64,000 bases of DNA from DASPUI01 sp035622995 (GTDB taxonomy: Bacteria; Verrucomicrobiota; Verrucomicrobiia; Chthoniobacterales; UBA10450). The notes under the pieces are model-generated. The model was not told the origin of the DNA, did no database searches, and was given only the letters and a program-made list of their open reading frames with translations. A program made the position numbers and the translations under genes. The DNA lies in assembly GCA_035622995.1 (NCBI GenBank), contig DASPUI010000158.1, forward strand, positions 1 to 64,000, written 5' to 3'. This document shows, piece by piece, positions 48,528 to 56,454 of this stretch; within the stretch, counting starts at the first letter, position 1, and each line of letters opens with the position of its first letter.

Positions 48528-50051
48528 CTAGTGGCGAAAGTGCCGGACGCCGGTAAAGATCATCGCCATGTCGCGAGCATCCGCAGTCGCAACCACTTCC
48601 TTGTCGCGCACTGAGCCACCCGGTTGAATCGCACAAGTCGCGCCAGCGTCGGCCGCCGCGGTGAGACCATCTGGAAACGGGAAAAACGCATCGCTTGCTA
48701 CCGCGCTTCCTTTGAGCGACAGGCCTGCTTCCTCCGCCTTCCAGATCGCAATTCGCGAGGCATCAACTCGCGACATCTGTCCCGCGCCGATCCCAAGCGT
48801 CCGATCGCGCGCGGCATACACAATCGCGTTCGATTTCACATGCTTGACAACGCGCCATCCGAAAAGCATCGCGTCGAGCTCCGCCTTCGTCGGCTGTCTT
48901 TTGGTCACGATATTTTTGGTAATTTTGCCGGCAAGATCTGCATCTTGCACCAATAAGCCGCCTGCCACCGAACGAACGTCGGTGGTCGATCGGGTTTTGG
49001 CCGGAGAAGTGGTCAAGCGAATCAGGCGCAGGTTTTTTTTCTTTTGCAAAAGCGCGCGCCCTTCCGATTCGAAATCGGGGGCAATAATCACTTCGCTGAA
49101 GATTTCGCTGATCGCTTTCGCCAGATCTTCGGTTAACGACCGATTGCAAATGATGATTCCGCCGAATGGCGCCTGCTTGTCGGTGGCGAACGCTTTCTCC
49201 CAGGCCTTGCGAAGGTTGGGATCCGAACCGACCCCGCAGGGATTGGTATGTTTCAAAATTGCGACCGTCGGCTGTTCGAATTCCGAAATCAGGTTCGTTG
49301 CCGCGCTGATGTCGAGAATATTGTTATACGAAAGCTCTTTGCCGTGGAGCTTCTCAAAATACTTGCTGAAATCGCCGTAGAGCGCGGCGGTTTGATGCGG
49401 GTTTTCGCCGTAACGCAAGCGCATCACCAGCGGAAGCGAAATGGAAAATGACGCATCGGTCGTTTGCTCCTTGTTTAGAAAAGTTCCGATCGCCCGGTCG
49501 TACTCGGAACATTTGATAAAGGCCTTGATCGCGAGGCGCTCACGCAATTTCAATGTCGTCTCGCCCTCGTTGTCGCGCATGTTTTCGAGCACAGACTCGT
49601 AATCGGCCGGATCGACCACCACCGTTACCGATTCGTAATTTTTGGCAGCACTTCGGATCATCGATGGGCCGCCGATATCGATGTTCTCGATCGCTTCAGA
49701 AAGCGTGACATCCGGTTTTGCGATAGTTTCTTCAAACGGATAAAGGTTGACCACCACCAGATCGATTGGCTCGAAACCCTGCTCGCGTGCTTCCGCCTCG
49801 TGTTTCGGATCGCCGCGTTTGAACAGGAGCCCGCCATGCACGCGCGGATGCAAAGTTTTTACCCGACCCTCCAGCACCTCGGGAAAGGCAGTGAAACTGG
49901 AAATCTCACGGACCGGAATTTTTTGTTTGCGCAATAAGTCGGCGGTACCGCCGGTTGAAATAATGTCTACTCCGCGCCGCTCGAGTTGTCGCGCAAACGC
50001 AGCGACTCCCTTTTTATTTGAAACCGAAATGAGCGCGCGCGCGATCTTCAT
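48528..50051 (-). CDS. purH: bifunctional AICAR transformylase / IMP cyclohydrolase
   Basis: This 507-residue protein has an N-terminal MGS-like cyclohydrolase domain (MKIARALISVSNKKGVAAFARQLERRGVDIISTGGTADLL, with EGRVKTLHPRVHGGLL). The C-terminal AICAR formyltransferase domain has MRLRYGENPHQTAALYGDF, AILKHTNPCGVG (Lys-His pair) and AFFPFPDGLTAAADAG. It performs the last two steps of IMP synthesis using 10-formyl-tetrahydrofolate. It lies downstream of an AraC-type regulator gene on the same strand, 28 bases apart, and no other pur gene is near. Confidence 0.97.
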   Translation of the reverse strand: MKIARALISVSNKKGVAAFARQLERRGVDIISTGGTADLLRKQKIPVREISSFTAFPEVLEGRVKTLHPRVHGGLLFKRGDPKHEAEAREQGFEPIDLVVVNLYPFEETIAKPDVTLSEAIENIDIGGPSMIRSAAKNYESVTVVVDPADYESVLENMRDNEGETTLKLRERLAIKAFIKCSEYDRAIGTFLNKEQTTDASFSISLPLVMRLRYGENPHQTAALYGDFSKYFEKLHGKELSYNNILDISAATNLISEFEQPTVAILKHTNPCGVGSDPNLRKAWEKAFATDKQAPFGGIIICNRSLTEDLAKAISEIFSEVIIAPDFESEGRALLQKKKNLRLIRLTTSPAKTRSTTDVRSVAGGLLVQDADLAGKITKNIVTKRQPTKAELDAMLFGWRVVKHVKSNAIVYAARDRTLGIGAGQMSRVDASRIAIWKAEEAGLSLKGSAVASDAFFPFPDGLTAAADAGATCAIQPGGSVRDKEVVATADARDMAMIFTGVRHFRH

Positions 50052-50078
50052 TTTGCCGCCAATCGAATCGAATCGCGC

Positions 50079-51011
50079 TCAGCGATCTAGGATGACGTTC
50101 TTCGCCGTCGGGTAGAGCACCGGGCAACATCCAATCGTCTCGCAAAACGCTTTGCTAAAATGGCTCAGGCTGGAATAACCAACTTCGGTCGCCGCCTCGG
50201 TAACATTGTAGCGCCCGCTCCGCAACAATTCGGCCGCACGTTCCATTCGAAGATTGCGAAGGTATTGCGGGATGGTCAACCCAACTTCACTGGAAAAACT
50301 CCGGCTAAGGTAAAACGGGCTGCATCCGACTTCCTGCCCTAACTGCTCCAGGGTCGGCGGATTGACCAGATCGCGTGCCAGCAATTCCTTGGTCCGCTCA
50401 ACGCGCTCGCGCGCGACCCGCTTTTGCCGCATGCAAAACAATTCCGGATCCTTCGGAGCAAAGAAAAAATGTGCCATTAGTTCAAGCGCCTTGCTCTCGT
50501 ACCACAGAACTTGAGCGGCTTTTACCACCGGCGGCGCGGCCAGGCTCGCGACCACATTGCGTTGCTCAACCGACATCGGCCGTACCGGAGCAACGACCGA
50601 CTCGTCTTTGTCGCCAAAAATAATCCTTCGAATCTCGGGTTCGAGATCCGCTTCGTTTTGGACAAACTGCGACCGCAAATGCTTTCGTGAGAACTCAAGG
50701 GTGACGAATTGATGACGATCACCCGCCCGACGCGATGCAGCCAGCGGTTCGTCAGCGATTGCGTAATAACCGCAATTTCCAGGCAAATAACCGGTCTTTC
50801 CCGCTGCCCCGACTTCACCGTGGCCTTCGAGATTTAAACAAAATTCCAAACTGCGCGGATGAAACGTGCGCCCCCAGTTAAACACCCTCTCCGTCTGAAA
50901 ATCGTGCCACTCCACCGCTACGCCAGTTTGGTCGACATCACCGTAAAGCGGTCGCCATCCATCTTTCACCTCGCGCCAAGCCTGCTGCTCGGCCGCACAA
51001 CCAGGATTCAT
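50079..51011 (-). CDS. AraC family transcriptional regulator
   Basis: This 310-residue protein has an N-terminal sensing region with an RTFHPRSLEFCLNLEGHGEVGAAG cupin-like stretch. The C-terminal AraC DNA-binding domain is RERVERTKELLARDLVNPPTLEQLGQEVGCSPFYLSRSFSSEVGLTIPQYLRNLRMERAAELLRSG...VTEAATEVGYSSLSHFSKAFCETIGCCPVLY, with two helix-turn-helix units and the F...K/CxxxGxxP ending. The ligand and target genes are unknown. It is 28 bases upstream of purH in the same direction, which may be chance readthrough. Confidence 0.93.
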   Translation of the reverse strand: MNPGCAAEQQAWREVKDGWRPLYGDVDQTGVAVEWHDFQTERVFNWGRTFHPRSLEFCLNLEGHGEVGAAGKTGYLPGNCGYYAIADEPLAASRRAGDRHQFVTLEFSRKHLRSQFVQNEADLEPEIRRIIFGDKDESVVAPVRPMSVEQRNVVASLAAPPVVKAAQVLWYESKALELMAHFFFAPKDPELFCMRQKRVARERVERTKELLARDLVNPPTLEQLGQEVGCSPFYLSRSFSSEVGLTIPQYLRNLRMERAAELLRSGRYNVTEAATEVGYSSLSHFSKAFCETIGCCPVLYPTAKNVILDR

Positions 51012-51022
51012 CTTGCTTTATA

Positions 51023-51976
51023 TTACGAACGCGAACGACTCGAAAGCAAGTCAGGTTTCTTTTCAGTTAGCGCCGCGCGGTCCCAGTCGCCGAGGGTGGA
51101 GGCGGCGTCATACGTGCTTTGCGCAAATTGCAGCAGCGTTTCGTCTGGCGACTCAGCCGTGCGCACGACCTCATACGGCAGAATAAATTCCCTAAATTGC
51201 GAATTGTAAGAGGCAGCATCCGGCTTCACTTTCGCTTCATCAAAGCCCTTCGGTTCCGGGTAAGCGTAGGAATAAAAAATGGGCTCCGGCAGGCTATCGT
51301 TGCCCGGCCAGAAACCAAGACTGCTGACCTCCTGGGAATACGCCTCGCGCGTAATGCTGTCTGGAAGGTGCGGAATGCCTCCGGGATGCGGCGGCGCCGG
51401 ACGGCCGGAGAAACGCGTTACTGCCAGGTCGAAGCTGCCCCAAAAAAAATGAACCGGACTACATTTGCCACAGAAACGCGACCGAAACTCCTTGAAAACG
51501 CGATCGGCCTGAACCAGCACCCGCCAGAATCGATTGGCGTATTGCTGATCATAACTTCGATGCTGCTCGTCCTGATCGAATCGAATCGGGTTTGCGATTT
51601 CGTTAGGCAACAAATCAATCTTCACTGGTAACTCGAGCTCATGCAGCGCTTGCATCACCGCCTGATAGAATTTGGCGACTGATTGTCCCTGCAGTTTGAA
51701 CATCCGCGTCCCGCCGTCGCTTTTCAGGATCCGCAATTCATGATCAACAAAATCGAAGCGGATCTCGAAAGTTTCCAGGCCGTGCGGAATTGGCGAGGTT
51801 GTTAGGCCGCGAGCAGTCAGATATAGAGTGACGTGCCATGAATGGTTCGTCCACGGTGTTTGTACCAGCCGGACTTTTCCGACGATCTGCGTCCATATGT
51901 GAAGCGTCGCACAGGTATCTTTCCACTTGGCGAAAGGAAGCGCGGGCCAGGATCGCTCGCGGGTCGTATCGTCCAT
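51023..51976 (-). CDS. DUF5996 family protein
   Basis: Start taken at ATG 51974-51976 (MDDTTRERSWPALPFAKWKDTCATLHIWTQIVGKVRL), giving 317 residues. The family landmark 'WPxLPxxxWxxTxxTLHxWxQIVGKIRL' is at the N-terminus. PWTNHSWHVTLYLTARGLTTSPIPHG, FWGSFDLAVTRFSGRPAPPHPGGIPHLPDSITREAYSQEV and SLGFWPG follow, all matching DUF5996, whose function is unknown. The protein appears soluble. It lies on the minus strand between an AraC gene and a secreted hypothetical, 11 bases before the former. One GCCTAACGA word (51600, reverse) encodes Pro-Asn-Glu in its middle. Confidence 0.9.
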   Translation of the reverse strand: MDDTTRERSWPALPFAKWKDTCATLHIWTQIVGKVRLVQTPWTNHSWHVTLYLTARGLTTSPIPHGLETFEIRFDFVDHELRILKSDGGTRMFKLQGQSVAKFYQAVMQALHELELPVKIDLLPNEIANPIRFDQDEQHRSYDQQYANRFWRVLVQADRVFKEFRSRFCGKCSPVHFFWGSFDLAVTRFSGRPAPPHPGGIPHLPDSITREAYSQEVSSLGFWPGNDSLPEPIFYSYAYPEPKGFDEAKVKPDAASYNSQFREFILPYEVVRTAESPDETLLQFAQSTYDAASTLGDWDRAALTEKKPDLLSSRSRS

Positions 51977-51989
51977 CAGAGCTTGATAA

Positions 51990-52706
51990 TTAGCCGCCCC
52001 TGATGAAATCGGCGAACGATCGACGCCACCGGGCAAACGTGTCGCTCGCATCTTGTCGCGCATGACGGAATGTTTCTCGAAGGCGTTGGCGCGGTCCGTA
52101 AAAAATGCCATGTTCCTCGTCCTCGCTCGGTTGATCGACATCGCTGTCGGTGACGACATCTTTCATCGTGGTGCCGGCAAACATTCCCTCCGTCCGCACG
52201 ACATTGCCGCGATTACAATTGATGTGAATCGTGCCAACTGGCTGGCCGGATTCGTTATTCAACGTCACAATCCACACCGGATCGCCTCGCTCGTCTGTCC
52301 GTAAGGTGTAGCTCGCGGTTGAAAAAGCTGTATTCGATTTCTCCGCCGTATGACTTGCCACCGCGTAGGCGCCGCTCGAATCGAGATTCAAACGCGTCGT
52401 GTTGACAGTCGCGCCTTCGGCCGAACCGACGACCGTCCGAACCGGCGTTCGTTCAGAAACAATATTGCCATTTGCCACTTCGATCTCGCGCACTCCTCCC
52501 CGCGCGTGTTGATCTTCAACTAAGATCTTCCAGGTTTCCGGCTGCGGATTGCCACGGATGCCGGTAACCGAAATAACATGGTCCACGCAGTCGCGATTCA
52601 ACTTATTTCCAACGACCCGGAGTGCTTCGTAGGCAGTGGGGCTTTCCTGCGCGAAGACCGTGACCGTAACCAGCGGTAAAAGACCGAACAAAAAAGATTT
52701 TCTCAT
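51990..52706 (-). CDS. secreted hypothetical protein
   Basis: Start taken at ATG 52704-52706 (MRKSFLFGLLPLVTVTVFAQE), giving a 238-residue product with a clear signal peptide. The mature part has YEALRVVGNKLNRDCVDHVISVTGIRGNPQPETWKILVED, TTRLNLDSSGAYAVASHTAEKSNTAF, then WIVTLNNESGQPVGTIHINCNRGNVVRTEGMF and a charged C-terminus (RQRLRETFRHARQDASDTFARWRRSF). I do not recognise a family. Exported or periplasmic location follows from the signal. The next gene on the strand (DUF5996) starts 13 bases later. Confidence 0.72.
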   Translation of the reverse strand: MRKSFLFGLLPLVTVTVFAQESPTAYEALRVVGNKLNRDCVDHVISVTGIRGNPQPETWKILVEDQHARGGVREIEVANGNIVSERTPVRTVVGSAEGATVNTTRLNLDSSGAYAVASHTAEKSNTAFSTASYTLRTDERGDPVWIVTLNNESGQPVGTIHINCNRGNVVRTEGMFAGTTMKDVVTDSDVDQPSEDEEHGIFYGPRQRLRETFRHARQDASDTFARWRRSFADFIRGG

Positions 52707-52836
52707 CCGCAAAACTGAACAGCCGCTCGTCCGGTTTTGCAAACGAGACCACCGGCCGGTCGTCGAAGCGCCAAACTTTTTGCAGACCCGGACTTGAATG
52801 CGGCCTGTCCGAGGGCAGCGTTTGTCTTTTGGCGCG

Positions 52837-53235
52837 ATGAAGAGAAGAAAGCTCGAGTTCAGCAGTCACACGGCCAATCTCGCAATGATGCGGGAACAAG
52901 TGCGAATGTTTCTCGACGACTACAAATTCTCCGAGAAACAACGCCTGCTGATGGTGCTTGGAGTGGATGAAGCGTGCACCAACATTATCCGATATGCCTA
53001 TGCCTTGCGCGACGATCAGCCCATTACTTTGTCGATGGAGGGATTGCGTGATTGTGTCCGAATGCGTTTGCGTGATTATGGCGAACAGATGCGCACCGCC
53101 ATGAAGAAGGTGGCGTCGGGCCGGCTCAAACCCGGCGGTCGCGGTTTGCAACTCATTCAACACGCGTTCGATAAAGTCGATTACGTGGTGAAGCCGCGCG
53201 GCACGGAGCTGGTGTTAACGAAAAACCTGGAATGA
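52837..53235 (+). CDS. RsbW-like serine/threonine kinase-type ATPase domain
   Basis: Start taken at ATG 52837 (MKRRKLEFSSHTANLAMMREQVRMF), giving 132 residues. The GHKL ATPase motifs are LLMVLGVDEACTNIIRYAY (N box: E-xx-x-N), RMRLRDYGEQM (G1-like), and GGRGLQLIQHAFDKVDYVVKPRGTELVLTKNL (G2). It belongs to the anti-sigma/phosphatase-regulator HATPase_c group (RsbW, BtrW), which switches partner proteins by phosphorylation. No anti-anti-sigma (STAS) gene is adjacent, so the partner is unknown. It reads 98 bases ahead of ruvB. Confidence 0.88.
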   Translation: MKRRKLEFSSHTANLAMMREQVRMFLDDYKFSEKQRLLMVLGVDEACTNIIRYAYALRDDQPITLSMEGLRDCVRMRLRDYGEQMRTAMKKVASGRLKPGGRGLQLIQHAFDKVDYVVKPRGTELVLTKNLE

Positions 53236-53253
53236 CCGGTCGTCTTCTTTTTG

Positions 53254-53313
53254 CTGGAGAGCGCCGCGCTTGTGGCGCCTTTATTCTGGACGCGATGGCG
53301 CGCGTCCCTCCAA
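53254..53313. repeat. palindrome-rich intergenic element before ruvB
   Basis: CTGGAGAGCGCCGCGCTTGTGGCGCC is followed by GGACGCGATGGCGCGCGTCC (7-bp stem GGACGCG/CGCGTCC) and CTCCA. The GCGCC/GGCGC and GGACGCG/CGCGTCC stems and the outer TGGAG/CTCCA ends are inverted repeats. It lies between the RsbW-like gene and ruvB and could be a REP relative or a transcript-level hairpin. Confidence 0.45.
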
Positions 53314-53332
53314 ATTGAATGCAACATCTCTG

Positions 53333-54337
53333 ATGAAACCGCCCGAACCGGATGCCGCTTTCGAAATTTCATTGCGGCCACCGGCATTCAGCGAATTCAC
53401 CGGCCAGATAAAGGTGCGTGAACGTCTGGAGCTGATGGTGGCGGCGGCAAAAAAACGCGGCGACGTGCTCGAGCACATTTTGCTGAGCGGACCGTCCGGC
53501 CTGGGCAAAACCACGCTTGCTTACATCATTGCCAACGCGATGGGAGTGAACATCAAAAATACCAGCGGCCCGGTGATTGAAAAAGCGGGCGAGCTTGCGG
53601 GATTGCTTACCAGCCTGGAAAAAGGCGATGTGCTTTTCATCGACGAGATTCATCGGCTGCAACCGACGATCGAAGAATATCTTTACCCGGCGATGGAAGA
53701 TTATCGGCTCGACATCATTATCGACCAGGGCCCGCAAGCGCGCAGTCTGCGACTCAATCTGCCAAAGTTCACCCTGATCGGCGCAACCACGCGCGCCGGA
53801 ATGGTCAGCGCACCGCTGCGTTCCCGTTTTGGAATGAGCGCACGCCTGGATTATTACTCTGCCGATGAAATGCAGAAAATCATCGTCCGCAGCGCCCGTT
53901 TGCTAGGGGTCGAGATCGATCCTGCCGGTGCTGCTGAGATCGCCGCTCGCAGCCGGGGCACACCGCGCACCGCCAATAATCTTCTTCGCTGGGTGCGCGA
54001 TTATGCACAGGTTAAAGCCGAGGGCAAAATTGATCGCGAGGTGGCTGATCGCGCGCTCGCCATGCTCGAGATCGATCGCGACGGATTCGATCAATGGGAC
54101 AAACGCATCATCGAGACCCTCATTCACAAGTTCAACGGCGGACCGGTCGGTTTAAATTCGCTTGCGGTGGCGATCGGCGAAGAAGCCGGCACGCTCGAAG
54201 AAGTGAACGAGCCGTACCTGATCATGGAAGGCTACATCAAACGCACGCCGCAAGGACGCGTTGCGACCGCAAACGCATATAAAAAGCTGGGGTTGAAACC
54301 GCCGACCGGTGCGCAGCATGAATTGTTCGACAAATAG
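53333..54337 (+). CDS. ruvB: Holliday junction branch migration helicase RuvB
   Basis: Start taken at ATG 53333 (MKPPEPDAAFEISLRPPAFSEFTGQIKVRERLELM), giving 334 residues. Walker A GPSGLGKTT (about 53-61), Walker B FIDEIHRLQP, sensor ATTRAGMVSAPLRSRFGMSARLDYY and the C-terminal winged helix VGLNSLAVAIGEEAGTLEEVNEPYLI are all present. It forms the hexameric ring motor that moves Holliday junctions with RuvA. The ruvA and ruvC genes are not nearby. xseA follows 63 bases downstream. Confidence 0.97.
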   Translation: MKPPEPDAAFEISLRPPAFSEFTGQIKVRERLELMVAAAKKRGDVLEHILLSGPSGLGKTTLAYIIANAMGVNIKNTSGPVIEKAGELAGLLTSLEKGDVLFIDEIHRLQPTIEEYLYPAMEDYRLDIIIDQGPQARSLRLNLPKFTLIGATTRAGMVSAPLRSRFGMSARLDYYSADEMQKIIVRSARLLGVEIDPAGAAEIAARSRGTPRTANNLLRWVRDYAQVKAEGKIDREVADRALAMLEIDRDGFDQWDKRIIETLIHKFNGGPVGLNSLAVAIGEEAGTLEEVNEPYLIMEGYIKRTPQGRVATANAYKKLGLKPPTGAQHELFDK

Positions 54338-54400
54338 CTGGCGCGATCCCCTGCGGTGCGTTCGCAAAATCGGACGAGACAGAACTCATTCCTCCAAATA

Positions 54401-55624
54401 ATGCAACGAACTCCCGATCTATTTCAGCAAACTTCAAGGGTCCTCACCGTATCCGAATTAACGCGCTCGATCCGCGGCGCGCTCGAAACCAGGTTCGGCG
54501 CGGTTTGGGTGCAGGGCGAAGTCTCGAATTACAAGGCGCACTCCAACGGTCATCAATACTTCACTCTCAAAGACGCGCGGACTCAGATCGCCTGTGTGAT
54601 CTGGCGCGACGCGATGGCTCCGTTACGCGAACCACTCGCCGATGGCGCGCGAATCCAGATTTTCGGCACCGTTTCGGTTTACGAAGCGCGTGGTCAATAT
54701 CAAATCGCTGTCCAAATCGTTCAGCCGTTTGGTCGCGGCGCCTTGCAAGCGAAGTTCGAAGCGCTCAAACGCAAACTCGATGCCGAAGGATTGTTTGCGC
54801 CGGAACGCAAACGGTCGCTACCCAAATTTCCGAAACGGATCGGGATTGTTACGTCGCCGAGCGGCGCAGCCATTCGCGACCTGCTCAACATTTTTCAACG
54901 CCGGGCGCCCTGGCTCCAAATCTTGATTAATCCGGTACGGGTTCAGGGCGCGGGCGCGGCCCAGGAAATTGCGGTAGCCATTCGCGAATTGGCCACGCCT
55001 AACGAATCGTTTGCACCGGTTGATCTGATCGTGGTCGCGCGCGGTGGAGGCAGCATGGAAGATTTGTGGGAGTTCAACGAAGAAATTGTCGCGCGCACAA
55101 TCGTAAGCATCAATTTGCCGGTTGTCTCGGCCGTTGGTCATGAGGTCGATTTTACGATCTGCGATTTCGTGGCCGACCTTCGCGCGCCAACGCCGAGCGC
55201 CGCGGCGGAATTGATTGTGCCAGACATCGTAGATCTCCGGCGGCGAATCGATTCGCTGGCCGGAGCTCTCGGCAAATGCCTGCGCAGTTTTGTCGAGCAT
55301 CAGAAGACGCGGCTCCGATTTCTGTCCGAGCGCGCTCTGGCACGAGAATTAGTGAACCGCTTGCGCAACGGGCAGCAGCAAATCGATTTGGCCCGCGATT
55401 CACTCCATCGATTTGCCAGGCAAAAATTCGATCATTGCCAGCAAACCTTGCAACGATTCGAAGCGATTCTGCGCGTGCTCGGTCCAGAGGCAACATTGCA
55501 GCGCGGCTATAGCATTACTACCGACGCGCGCGGCAAATTAATCCGCAGTGTTAAACTTGTTAGGCCGAAAATGAAAATTCGGACGCGGGTCAGCGACGGG
55601 GAATTTGAATCAGCGGCACTGTAA
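54401..55624 (+). CDS. xseA: exodeoxyribonuclease VII large subunit
   Basis: Start taken at ATG 54401 (MQRTPDLFQQTSRVLTVSELTRS), giving 407 residues. An N-terminal OB-fold domain (FGAVWVQGEVSNYKAHSNGHQYFTLKDARTQIACVIW) precedes the catalytic region with IGIVTSPSGAAIRDLLNIFQRR, LIVVARGGGSMEDLWEFNEE and VSAVGHEVDFTICDFVADLRAPTPSAAAELI. It degrades single-stranded DNA with the small subunit XseB, which is not adjacent here. The gene follows ruvB in the same direction. GCCTAAC words lie at 54997 and 55557. Confidence 0.97.
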   Translation: MQRTPDLFQQTSRVLTVSELTRSIRGALETRFGAVWVQGEVSNYKAHSNGHQYFTLKDARTQIACVIWRDAMAPLREPLADGARIQIFGTVSVYEARGQYQIAVQIVQPFGRGALQAKFEALKRKLDAEGLFAPERKRSLPKFPKRIGIVTSPSGAAIRDLLNIFQRRAPWLQILINPVRVQGAGAAQEIAVAIRELATPNESFAPVDLIVVARGGGSMEDLWEFNEEIVARTIVSINLPVVSAVGHEVDFTICDFVADLRAPTPSAAAELIVPDIVDLRRRIDSLAGALGKCLRSFVEHQKTRLRFLSERALARELVNRLRNGQQQIDLARDSLHRFARQKFDHCQQTLQRFEAILRVLGPEATLQRGYSITTDARGKLIRSVKLVRPKMKIRTRVSDGEFESAAL

Positions 55625-55636
55625 AGAGATCGAGCG

Positions 55637-56377
55637 CTATTTTGGATTTACCACTGTGTTCGCAGTACCCAGCCAGCCGTTGGCTGAGTTGGCGGTAGTA
55701 AAAATATCTCCTTGAGCCCCGGTACTATTTCCATTCGGACCATGAATCGTCATGTCCGAATTCACCCTTTCAATTGTTCCACTACTACCGTCCGCACGAA
55801 CTACAATCGCGTTAACACCTTTCCAAACTCCACCTTTCACGGTTTGATCCGTCGAATACATATGCGACGTCTCGCCGCCCTGAACGAAACCATCGGCAAT
55901 TAGCGGAACGGACGGATTCGAAGTGTCGGTCAACCCGAGCACATATGACCACTCATTTTCTCCGGAAGCCAGCGTTTTGCTTGAAGGTACCGTCAAAGTC
56001 GGATCTGTTACTTCATCTGGCACGTTGGTATTGCACCACTTTGACTTTCCCAACCAGAAGATCGCTTCCGATTTTAAGTAAGTAGGAAACAGCTGACAAA
56101 ACGCGTCATTGGAAGACGACACATTAGTTGGAGGATTGGTAGTGGTCGTTCCATCGGCGTTCACCAGATAGCTTGGATAATTTCCGTTGTTGTCGGTTGC
56201 ATACAGCCTCAGCGCCAAGGCGATCTGCTTGGCGTTCGACAGTGCTTTTGTTTGCGCGCCTTTCACCTGGACAGAAGTAAAGACAGGCACGGCAATGCTC
56301 GCGAGAACGGCGATGATCGCAATTACAACGAGCAGTTCGATTAGAGTAAAAGCGGCGGGGGTTCGTTTCTTAATCAT
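55637..56377 (-). CDS. type II secretion/type IV pilus pseudopilin
   Basis: Start taken at ATG 56375-56377 (MIKKRTPAAFTLIELLVVIAI), giving 246 residues. The N-terminus KRTPAAFTLIELLVVIAIIAVLASIAVPVF is the prepilin class III signal, cleaved before the Phe and methylated there, with Glu at +5. The rest (GAQTKALSNAKQIALALRLYATDNNGNYPSY) matches the GspG/H-like, Planctomycetes-Verrucomicrobia DUF1559-type pseudopilins and ends with asparagine-rich loops. It would assemble in the inner membrane as a pseudopilus component. Other secretion genes are absent, as with many scattered pseudopilins in this phylum. Confidence 0.92.
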   Translation of the reverse strand: MIKKRTPAAFTLIELLVVIAIIAVLASIAVPVFTSVQVKGAQTKALSNAKQIALALRLYATDNNGNYPSYLVNADGTTTTNPPTNVSSSNDAFCQLFPTYLKSEAIFWLGKSKWCNTNVPDEVTDPTLTVPSSKTLASGENEWSYVLGLTDTSNPSVPLIADGFVQGGETSHMYSTDQTVKGGVWKGVNAIVVRADGSSGTIERVNSDMTIHGPNGNSTGAQGDIFTTANSANGWLGTANTVVNPK

Positions 56378-56454
56378 GTAAGACTGAGGATGGCAGAAGT
56401 CGCCAGAATCGGTCAAGCTGGAACGCCGATTGAGTGGAGCTTCGTCCCTTCGCG